A DNA stretch of 64,000 bases, taken from NCBI RefSeq assembly GCF_001552135.1, contig NZ_BCQP01000052.1, forward strand, positions 40,973 to 104,972. The letters run 5' to 3'. A program made the translations under genes and the position numbers. Shown one piece after another: positions 57,689 through 64,000 of the stretch. Position 1 is the stretch's first letter. Every line of letters begins with the position of its first letter. The notes below the pieces were generated by a model. That model ran no database searches. It saw only the letters and a program-made list of their open reading frames with translations, and was not told the origin of the DNA. The DNA is from Actinomadura chibensis NBRC 106107. GTDB taxonomy: Bacteria; Actinomycetota; Actinomycetes; Streptosporangiales; Streptosporangiaceae.

Positions 57689-58644
57689 GACCGGCTCCTC
57701 GCCTCGGGGTTGAGCCAGGACGCGACGAGGTCCGCCACCAGGTTGGCGCCGAGCACCACCAGGGCGAACAGCGCCACCAGCGCCTGGACGACGGGGAAGT
57801 CCTGGCCGCGCACCGCGTCCAGGGTCAGCGTCCCGATGCCCGGGATCGCGAACACGACCTCCACCAGCAGCGCCCCGGTGATCAGCACGCCGACCTCAAG
57901 GCCGATCACCGTCACCAGCGGCGCGGACGCGTTGCGGCTCACGTGCCGGAAGAACACGCCGCGCCGCGAGACGCCCTTCATCAGGGCCGTCCCGACGTAG
58001 GCGGCGCCGTACTCCTTGACGAGCGAGGCCCGGAACGTCCGCATCTGCTGGCACATCAGCGACAGCGCCAGCGCGAGCGCGGGCAGCAGCAGGTACCAGA
58101 GGGCGTCCCCGAGCCCGACCTCGGACGGGCTCCGGTACCCGCCCGCGGGGAACCACGGCAGCCACACCGCGAACACCAGGATGAGCACCAGCCCGACCAG
58201 GAAGTTCGGCACGGCGATGCCGAGGAACGCGACCGCGCGCAGCCCCCGGTCGAGCGGCCCGCCCGGACGCATCCCGATCGCGGCGCCCATCAGCACCGCC
58301 GCCGCGACGGCGATCACCATGGCGAGCAGCGACAGCAGCAGCGTCGGCGCCAGGTTCTCCGAGATCAGGGCGGTGACCGCGCCCCGGTGGTGCAGCGACT
58401 CGCCGAGGTCGCCGCGCACCGCGTGGCCGAGCCAGGACAGGTACTGCGCGGGCAGCGGCCGGTCCAGCCCCAGCTCGTGCCTGACCTGCTCCACCTGCTG
58501 GGCGCTCGCGCTCTCCCCGGCGACCACGGAGGCGGGGTCGCCGATGGAGAACAGCATCGCGTAGGTGGCGAAGGTGACGACGACCAGGATCGGGACGGCC
58601 GCGAGCAGCCGCCGCGCCACCAGCTTGACGATCAGCGTCCCCAC
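57685..58644 (-). CDS. dipeptide-type ABC transporter permease (DppB-like)
   Basis: 319-residue membrane permease with about six TM segments: TM1 in LLAAVPILVVVTFATYAMLF, the DppB pattern LGLDRPLPAQYLSWLGHAVRGDLGESL in parts, and the coupling loop TFRASLVKEYGAAYVGTALMKGVS. Lies 33 nt downstream of the binding-protein gene. Confidence 0.92.
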   Translation of the reverse strand: MGTLIVKLVARRLLAAVPILVVVTFATYAMLFSIGDPASVVAGESASAQQVEQVRHELGLDRPLPAQYLSWLGHAVRGDLGESLHHRGAVTALISENLAPTLLLSLLAMVIAVAAAVLMGAAIGMRPGGPLDRGLRAVAFLGIAVPNFLVGLVLILVFAVWLPWFPAGGYRSPSEVGLGDALWYLLLPALALALSLMCQQMRTFRASLVKEYGAAYVGTALMKGVSRRGVFFRHVSRNASAPLVTVIGLEVGVLITGALLVEVVFAIPGIGTLTLDAVRGQDFPVVQALVALFALVVLGANLVADLVASWLNPEARSRS

Positions 58645-58677
58645 GGCGTCACCCCCCGGACGGTCGGTGCCATCGGA

Positions 58678-60198
58678 TCAGCCCTTGACGCCGCGGAACG
58701 ACGGGAACGACGGCGCCCAGGGGGCCTTCCAGCCGGAGACGCCGGGCGCGATCACGTAGGCGGTCTCCGGGGTGAGCACCGGGACGTAGAGCATCCCCTC
58801 GGTGATCAGGCTGGAGATCCGCTGGTAGATCTTCATGCGCTCGGCCTGGTCCGTCTCGCGCAGCGCCGACTTTGCGAGCTTCTCGACCTCGGCGTTCTTG
58901 AAGCCGCCCGGGTTGTAGAGGCCCTTGGCCAGCCCGTACCGGTCGAGCGTGTCGGACGGGTCGAACGCGTTCCCGGTCGCGCCGAACGCCATCGCGACGT
59001 TCTTCTCCGCCGTGAACCGGCTCACCACCTGCGGCGGCGCGACGGCGCTGACGGTCGCGGTCAGCCCGATCGCCTTGAGTTGCTCCTGCACGATCGTGGC
59101 GAGCTGCTCGAAGACCTGGTTGCCCGCCACGGTGACGATCTCGACCTTGGCCCCGGTCGCGCCCGCCTCCTTGACCAGCGACTTCGCCTTCTCGATGTCG
59201 TAGGGGACGAGCTTCAGCCCCACGCCCTTGTCATAGGCCTTGGTGCCCGCGCCGAAGAACTGTCCGTTGGGCTCGCAGCGCCCGTCCAGCAGGCCCTTGC
59301 AGATCGCCTCGCGGTCGAGCGCGGAGTTGACCGCCCGCCGGACCCGGATGTCGTCGAACGGCTTCATCGCCGTGTTGAAGGAGAACACGTAGTTCTCCGA
59401 GCCCATGCTGCGCTCGATCTTGTACCCGGCGGACTCCGCCGACTTGATCATCTTCTCCGGCAGGATGGAGACGTCCAGGTCGCCGGAGCGGACGGCGTTG
59501 AGCTTGGCGTCGTCGGCCAGGTAGTCGATCTCCAGGGTCCCGGCGGCCGCGGCCTTCTGGTCCCAGTAGCCCTTGGTCGCCGTGTAGACGACCCGGTTGG
59601 CCTGGACGCGCTGGAGCGTGAACGGCCCGATCCCGGCGGCCGCGCGGGTGAGGTCCGCACCGTCCGCGATCGCCTTGTCGGAGATCATCTGCCCGGCCGA
59701 GCCGGACAGGACGCGCGGCAGCGCGCCGACCCCGGCCGCCGACCGGAACCTGACCTCGCTCGTCCCGCGCTCCTCGACCGTCACCCCGGCGAGCTGCGGC
59801 GCGTTGGTGCTGCCCTTGAGCGTCTGCGAGCGCTTGACGTTCGCGGCCACCGTCTTGGACGTGAAGGGCGTCCCGTCCGGGAACTTGAGCCCGTCGCGCA
59901 GGGTCATGTCGAGGTACGGGCCCTTGCCGTCGCTGCCCGGCCTCCACTCGGTGGCGAGCAGCGGCTCCACGCTCTCGTCGGAGGCGAGGAAGGTCAGCGA
60001 GTCGTACAGCGGGGCGGTGTACATCGCCATCTGCCGGAGCGGCAGCCGGGCGGGGTCCAGGGTGGTCTGGGCGAAGGTGGCGCCGACCTTCAGGACCCCG
60101 TCGTCGGCCTTCGTCCCGCTCTCGCCCGGGCCGCAGGCCGCCGTCGCCGCCGCCAGCCCGAGGGCCGCCGCGGCCGCGATCGCCATCCGTCTTCTCAT
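58678..60198 (-). CDS. dipeptide-type ABC transporter substrate-binding lipoprotein (SBP family 5)
   Basis: 506-residue exported binding protein. Lipobox ATAAC gives lipidated Cys22. Family 5 blocks follow: PLYDSLTF, LRDGLKFPDGTPFTSKTVAANVKRS, GTGPF-like GIGPFTLQ, and FNTAMKPFDDIRVRRAVNSALDREAI. Substrates in this class include peptides, opines, glycosides and other organics. First gene of the operon; a divergent amidohydrolase gene suggests the cargo may be its substrate. ATG 60198 is used; the GGAG immediately before it is rather close. Confidence 0.9.
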   Translation of the reverse strand: MRRRMAIAAAAALGLAAATAACGPGESGTKADDGVLKVGATFAQTTLDPARLPLRQMAMYTAPLYDSLTFLASDESVEPLLATEWRPGSDGKGPYLDMTLRDGLKFPDGTPFTSKTVAANVKRSQTLKGSTNAPQLAGVTVEERGTSEVRFRSAAGVGALPRVLSGSAGQMISDKAIADGADLTRAAAGIGPFTLQRVQANRVVYTATKGYWDQKAAAAGTLEIDYLADDAKLNAVRSGDLDVSILPEKMIKSAESAGYKIERSMGSENYVFSFNTAMKPFDDIRVRRAVNSALDREAICKGLLDGRCEPNGQFFGAGTKAYDKGVGLKLVPYDIEKAKSLVKEAGATGAKVEIVTVAGNQVFEQLATIVQEQLKAIGLTATVSAVAPPQVVSRFTAEKNVAMAFGATGNAFDPSDTLDRYGLAKGLYNPGGFKNAEVEKLAKSALRETDQAERMKIYQRISSLITEGMLYVPVLTPETAYVIAPGVSGWKAPWAPSFPSFRGVKG

Positions 60199-60285
60199 GC
60201 TCCGACCACCGTTCTCCGTGGATGAAAGATCCCGCGCCATCCGGTGCGACCAGCAGCGATGGCCGGAGGATTCTCTGAAAGTGAT

Positions 60286-60314
60286 TTTATACTCAGTTTT
60301 TTCGGGACGGGCAA
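60286..60314 (-). promoter_or_regulatory. promoter of the dipeptide-type ABC operon with an operator-like half site
   Basis: On the minus strand TTGCCC (60314-60309), 17 nt, TATAAA (60291-60286). The spacer/-10 contains AACTGAGTATAA (60298-60287), matching 10 of 12 bases of the right half of the palindrome before the sulfatase gene. Leader of about 80 nt to the ATG. Confidence 0.5.
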
Positions 60315-60399
60315 GGGTCTGTCCGGGTCCGGTTGGATCCACTGTCGTTGACTGGGTCAACCGTTGGGCGGTGCAGTCGCGGCGGCGGGCCGCGAGGGC

Positions 60400-60428
60400 T
60401 TTACTAATTCTAAATTCAACTTCATACT
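60400..60428 (+). promoter_or_regulatory. promoter giving a leaderless amidohydrolase transcript
   Basis: TTTACT (60400-60405), 17 nt, CATACT (60423-60428); the ATG at 60436 lies 8 nt past the -10 and has no ribosome binding site. The segment 60400-60430 is strikingly AT-rich for this DNA. Confidence 0.6.
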
Positions 60429-60435
60429 TGCCGCG

Positions 60436-61410
60436 ATGACGAACAACGGCACGCTGAAGCGGATCGCCCTCGAAGAGGCGTTCTCCCTGCCCGGCATGGG
60501 CAGCAAGGTCGGCACGATGGTGGGCGACCCGCACTACCGGGCGGACGCGGTCGCGGGCTGGAACCGCAGGCTTACCGACTTCACCGAGTTCCGCATCCCC
60601 GACATGGACGCGCACGGCATCGACGTCCAGGTGCTGTCCCTGACCGCGCCGGGGATCCAGGCCGAGCGCGACACCGCCGAGGCGGTCGCGAAGGCGCGGG
60701 CCGCGAACGACTTCCTGGCCGAGACGATCGCCGCGCACCCCACCCGGTTCGCGGGCCTCGCGGCGCTGCCGATGCAGGACCCGGCGGCGGCCCGCGCCGA
60801 ACTCGACCGCGCGGTCGGCGGGCTCGGGCTGCGCGGCGCGCTCGTCAACGGGCACACGCTCGGGCGGTACCTCGACGAGAAGGAGTTCCGCCCGGTGTGG
60901 GAGCGGCTTGAGGAGCTGCGCGTCCCGCTGTACCTGCACCCGGGAGCCCCGCCGCGGGACGAGTGGCAGGTGTTCCGCGGCCACCCCTACCTCAAGGGCC
61001 CCACGTTCGGCTGGGCGGCGGAGACGGCGGCGCACGCGCTCCGCCTCATCTACGCGGGCGTCTTCGACGACTTCCCCGGGGCGAAGCTCATCCTCGGCCA
61101 CATGGGCGAGTTCCTCCCGTTCCAGAAGGCCCGGCTGGACGCCCGGTACGAGTTCATGACGCTGCGGCTCGGCCTGCGCCCGTCGGAGTACCTGGAGCGC
61201 AACGTCATGATCACGACGACCGGGGTGTGCTCGGGGGCCGCGCTTACCGGCGCCATAGCGGCCGTCGGCGCCGACAACATCATGTTCGGCGTGGACTACC
61301 CGTTCGAGCGCACCGACGTCGCGGTGCGGTTCCTGGACGAGGCCCCGATCTCGGAGACCGACCGCGCCAAGATCGCCCACGGCAACGCCGAGCGGATCCT
61401 CGGGCTCTGA
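60436..61410 (+). CDS. amidohydrolase-2 family protein, gamma-resorcylate / dihydroxybenzoate decarboxylase-like
   Basis: 324-residue metal-dependent TIM barrel. The start RIALEEAF supplies the acidic metal ligand typical of gamma-resorcylate and 2,3-dihydroxybenzoate decarboxylases; further ligands are YLHPGAP (His near 165), ILGHMGE (His near 218) and VDYPFE (Asp near 290). These enzymes remove CO2 from hydroxybenzoates without oxygen. Related acyl/lactone hydrolases exist, so the call is by closest pattern. Predicted leaderless mRNA. It begins a plus-strand unit with a second amidohydrolase and a TetR gene. Confidence 0.85.
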   Translation: MTNNGTLKRIALEEAFSLPGMGSKVGTMVGDPHYRADAVAGWNRRLTDFTEFRIPDMDAHGIDVQVLSLTAPGIQAERDTAEAVAKARAANDFLAETIAAHPTRFAGLAALPMQDPAAARAELDRAVGGLGLRGALVNGHTLGRYLDEKEFRPVWERLEELRVPLYLHPGAPPRDEWQVFRGHPYLKGPTFGWAAETAAHALRLIYAGVFDDFPGAKLILGHMGEFLPFQKARLDARYEFMTLRLGLRPSEYLERNVMITTTGVCSGAALTGAIAAVGADNIMFGVDYPFERTDVAVRFLDEAPISETDRAKIAHGNAERILGL

Positions 61411-61481
61411 CGCCCGGCCGGGCTCTGGCGCCCGGCCCGCCCCCGGCATCCCTTTTCCCGGACTGGAAGGAGCACCCGCCC

Positions 61482-62639
61482 ATGGCGGAAGCGGCAGAAG
61501 AATGGGCAGTCATCTCGGTGGACGACCACGTCATCGAGCCCGCCGGGACCTGGACGTCGCGCGTCCCGGCCAGGTACCGCGACCGCGCGCCGAAGGTGGT
61601 CGAGCGCGGGGACGAGGGCATCGCCTGGGACTTCGACGGCGACGTCCGGTTCTTCTCCGGGATGATGTGCTCGGTCGACCAGCTCTCGACGCGGGAGCGG
61701 CGGCGGATCGTCCCCCGGTTCGAGGACCTGTACGACGGGTGCTCCAACGTCGAGCGCCGCCTGGAGGACATGGACGCCGCGGGCGTCCTCGCCTCGATGT
61801 GCTTCCCCACCATGCCGGGCTTCGGCGGGACGTACCTCAACCTCAACCCCGACCGCGACCTCTCCTACGCGTGCATCCGCGCCTACAACGACTTCATCAC
61901 CGAGGAGTGGTGCGCGGCGGCCCCGGGACGGCTGATCCCGGCGGTCCTCGTCCCGATGTGGGACCCGGCGCTCGCCGTCAGGGAACTGGAGCGCGTCGCC
62001 CCGCGCGGCGTGCGCAGCGTCGTCTTCTCGGAGCGGCCGCACCACCAGGGCTTCCCGTCCCTCTACGACAAGGACCGCTACTGGGACCCGGTGTTCGCCG
62101 CCGCCCAGGAGATGGACCTCCCCCTGTCGTGCCATATCGGGTCGTCGTCCCGCGTGGACTCCCCGCCGGACGGCGACTACCTCACCCACATGAGCGAGGT
62201 GTGGCTGAACGCGCCCTACTCCATGACGGAGTACATCTTCTCGGGGACGTTCGACCGCTTCCCGAACCTGCGCGTCGTCTACTCCGAGGCCAGCATCGGC
62301 TGGATCCCCTACCAGCTCCAGACGATGGACCGGTACTACGACGACCGTCCCGACTGGGTGGACACGACGCTGGAGCACCGTCCGAGCGACTACTTCGGGC
62401 GGAACGTCTTCGGCGCCTTCATCGACGACCACGTCGGCACCCGGTTCTTCGAGGAACTCGGCGTGGACAACGTGATGTGCGAGGTCGACTACCCGCACGG
62501 CGACTCGATCTGGCCGGACGTCCGGAAGGCCATCGACGCGCAGCTCGCGGGCCTGTCCGACGAGGACCAGTACAAGCTTCGGATCGCGAACGCCAAGCGC
62601 GTCTACGGCTTCGCGCCGTCCGCGCTCGGCGAGCGGTAG
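61482..62639 (+). CDS. amidohydrolase-2 family protein
   Basis: 385-residue metal-dependent barrel of the same superfamily but a different branch: ISVDDHVIEP (metal-binding D-x-H form) at 9-18, CHIGSSSR near 220, VVYSEASIGWIPYQLQ near 265 and EVDYPHGDS near 330. Many actinobacterial and soil-bacterial paralogues of this type are annotated only as amidohydrolases; decarboxylation or hydrolysis of an aromatic or lactone intermediate is plausible. GGAAGGAG precedes ATG 61482. It lies 71 nt after the first amidohydrolase. Confidence 0.88.
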   Translation: MAEAAEEWAVISVDDHVIEPAGTWTSRVPARYRDRAPKVVERGDEGIAWDFDGDVRFFSGMMCSVDQLSTRERRRIVPRFEDLYDGCSNVERRLEDMDAAGVLASMCFPTMPGFGGTYLNLNPDRDLSYACIRAYNDFITEEWCAAAPGRLIPAVLVPMWDPALAVRELERVAPRGVRSVVFSERPHHQGFPSLYDKDRYWDPVFAAAQEMDLPLSCHIGSSSRVDSPPDGDYLTHMSEVWLNAPYSMTEYIFSGTFDRFPNLRVVYSEASIGWIPYQLQTMDRYYDDRPDWVDTTLEHRPSDYFGRNVFGAFIDDHVGTRFFEELGVDNVMCEVDYPHGDSIWPDVRKAIDAQLAGLSDEDQYKLRIANAKRVYGFAPSALGER

Positions 62640-62658
62640 CGCTGGAGGACCGGACGGA

Positions 62659-63321
62659 ATGGCCAGCACTCCGAAGGGCCGGCGGACGGAGGCGGCGTTC
62701 ATCGAGGCGGCCCGCAAGGTGTTCGCCGAGAAGGGCTACTTCAACGCCAAGATCTCCGACATCGCGGAGGCCGCGGGACGCTCGGCCGGGTCGTTCTACA
62801 ACTACTACGACAACAAGGAGGAACTGCTCGAAGCGCTGCTCGGGCAGTTCTCCTCCGAGGTGCAGGGCACGACCGCGCGCCTGCACCACAAGGGCGACCC
62901 GTACGAGAACATCGTGGAGGCCGTGCGCGCCTACTGGCACGGCTACCGGAAGTACCTGCCCGAGATGATCGGGGTCTTCCAGATGTCGATGACCGACCCC
63001 GAGTACGCGCGCAAATGGCGGCGCAACCGGGCGGCGGGCGTGCGGAGCGTCGTCGACGGGATCGTCCGGGCCCGCGCCGAGGGGTACGACGCGGGCCTCG
63101 ACACCGAGGTGCTGGCGTCCGCGCTGGTGTCCACCCTGGAGTCGTTCTGCTGGGTGTGGATGGTCGGCGGCGGCGACGAGGACGTCCCCGCGCCGGACGA
63201 CGAGACGGCGATCCGCACCCTCGCCGCCATCTGGTACCGGACGGTCTTCTTCAACGCGCCGCCGGACGGCGCCGCCCCCGCGGCACGGGTCCGGGGGGCG
63301 GCGCCGGCCGGGCTCAGCTAG
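62659..63321 (+). CDS. TetR-family transcriptional regulator
   Basis: 220 residues. DNA-binding helices near 8-55 (AFIEAARKVFAEKGYFNAKISDIAEAAGRSAGSFYNYYDNKEELL in sections) and a helical ligand domain. GGAGG precedes the ATG, and the gene is 19 nt after the second amidohydrolase, so it is in their transcription unit and may control it by feedback. It converges with and overlaps the CoA-ligase gene by 8 nt. Confidence 0.9.
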   Translation: MASTPKGRRTEAAFIEAARKVFAEKGYFNAKISDIAEAAGRSAGSFYNYYDNKEELLEALLGQFSSEVQGTTARLHHKGDPYENIVEAVRAYWHGYRKYLPEMIGVFQMSMTDPEYARKWRRNRAAGVRSVVDGIVRARAEGYDAGLDTEVLASALVSTLESFCWVWMVGGGDEDVPAPDDETAIRTLAAIWYRTVFFNAPPDGAAPAARVRGAAPAGLS

Positions 63322-64000
63322 CCGTCGCGGGGCCGCGCAGCTTCCTCCGCAGGATCTTCCCCGAGGCGTTGCGCGGCAGCGCGTCCACCACCCGGACGCG
63401 GCGCGGGCACTTGTAGTGCGCGAGCCGCTCCCGGCAGAAGGCGATCACCTCGTCCGCGTCCGGCGCGGCGCCGGGGCGCGGCACGACGACGGCGAGCACC
63501 GTCTCGCCCCACCGGTCGTCCGGCACGCCCACCACGGCCGACTCCAGCACCGCCGGATGCTCGGCGAGGACGTTCTCGACCTCGGCCGGGTAGATGTTCT
63601 CCCCGCCGCTGACGATCATGTCGGTGATGCGGTCGGTCAGGTACAGGTGGCCGGACCCGTGCAGGTAGCCCGCGTCGCCGCTGCGGAACCAGCCGTCGGC
63701 GTCCACCGCCTCGGCGGTCCGCTCGGGCATGCCCCAGTAGCCCGCCATGAGCCACGGCGTCCGCAGCGCCACCTCGCCGACCTCGCCCGGCGGCAGGACG
63801 CGCCCGTCCACCGGGTCGAGGACGCGGACCTCGGCGCCCGGCACCGGCCGTCCCGCCGAGCCGAGGTGCGGGCCCGCCTCGTCGTGCTCCTCGGCGCTGA
63901 GCGTGCAGACCGTCCCGCACGTCTCGGTCAGCCCGTAGACCTGGACGAAGTCGCAGCCGAGCGCCGCCCGCGCGGCGGTCAGCAGCGCCGGGGCGATCGG
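63314..64000 (-). CDS. AMP-dependent acyl-CoA synthetase/ligase, C-terminal part; runs off the right edge
   Basis: 229 residues of an ANL-family enzyme that activates an acid as an acyl-AMP and then the CoA ester. Visible motifs: VQVYGLTETCG (A5), WFRSGDAGYL with the conserved Asp, LTDRITDMIVSGGENIYPAEVE (hinge and A8), and PRNASGKILRRKLR with the catalytic Lys (A10). The N-terminal half with the P-loop lies outside the window. It is probably a fatty or aromatic acid-CoA ligase; substrate is not determinable from this part. Confidence 0.93.
   Translation of the reverse strand, partial: PIAPALLTAARAALGCDFVQVYGLTETCGTVCTLSAEEHDEAGPHLGSAGRPVPGAEVRVLDPVDGRVLPPGEVGEVALRTPWLMAGYWGMPERTAEAVDADGWFRSGDAGYLHGSGHLYLTDRITDMIVSGGENIYPAEVENVLAEHPAVLESAVVGVPDDRWGETVLAVVVPRPGAAPDADEVIAFCRERLAHYKCPRRVRVVDALPRNASGKILRRKLRGPATAS

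Noticed and set aside
1..64000. tRNA, rRNA, insertion sequences, integrase or phage genes
   Set aside because: None could be recognised on either strand; no transposase or integrase motifs and no tRNA-like cloverleaf were noticed. A dedicated tRNA scan was not possible here.

Overview
The window is from a very high-GC actinomycete chromosome. Codon third positions are almost all G or C, GTG starts and 4-nt stop/start overlaps are common, and there are Tat-type lipoproteins, a mycothiol-type maleylpyruvate isomerase, snapalysin, an MmpL-like transporter and ECF sigma factors. I would guess the Actinomadura/Thermomonosporaceae area, but no rRNA or other taxonomic marker is present. I see no phage, IS element, CRISPR array, rRNA or tRNA. 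The region looks like a catabolic and scavenging arm of the chromosome.

Layout. (1) 1-6419, minus strand: 5' part of urocanate hydratase (histidine breakdown), a PadR regulator, a ThDP enzyme overlapping an aldehyde dehydrogenase, and a PucR-type regulator. (2) 6773-15987, plus strand: a polyamine-type ABC transporter whose binding protein lies several genes downstream, mixed with an enoyl-CoA hydratase/isomerase, an ADP-forming acyl-CoA synthetase, an acyl-CoA dehydrogenase and a dienoyl-CoA-reductase-like SDR. This looks like uptake plus CoA-dependent breakdown of one unknown acid. (3) 15981-18119, minus: a CMD-like protein, an MBL hydrolase and a double ferredoxin-fold protein. (4) 18313-19632, minus: a secreted trypsin and a snapalysin, followed by a strong terminator. 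(5) 20245-24450: a meta-cleavage cassette (flavin hydroxylase, extradiol dioxygenase, C-C hydrolase) with a divergent TetR regulator. (6) 24459-29204: a complete gentisate route (3-hydroxybenzoate 6-hydroxylase, gentisate dioxygenase, maleylpyruvate isomerase, fumarylpyruvate hydrolase) with a divergent IclR regulator. (7) 29243-39358: an organosulfur island with SsuD, four further luciferase-like monooxygenases, two unrelated flavin reductases and SsuCBA. It is controlled by two copies of a palindromic promoter, each firing into a tiny cysteine-containing leader peptide. (8) 39475-42782: a secreted protein, a vanadium-haloperoxidase/PAP2-like enzyme, a cupredoxin lipoprotein and a Tat phosphoesterase. 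(9) 42925-47417: an ECF sigma factor with a membrane Rieske protein, then an ECF41 sigma factor divergent from an MMPL transporter, both preceded by ECF41-type promoter motifs. (10) 47608-53250: a GT2-GtrA protein, a PMT-like membrane glycosyltransferase and a two-component system. (11) 53323-64000: a sulfatase, a dipeptide-type ABC transporter, two metal-dependent amidohydrolases/decarboxylases, a TetR regulator and a truncated AMP-dependent CoA ligase.

How it works together: regions 5, 6 and probably 11 feed aromatic acids through ring cleavage to central metabolites, and region 2 adds a CoA-ester route. Region 7 releases sulfite from organosulfonates when cysteine is short. The most interesting elements are the twin cysteine-leader modules, the paired ECF41 promoters on a non-canonical partner gene (MMPL), and the sigma-factor/Rieske pair.
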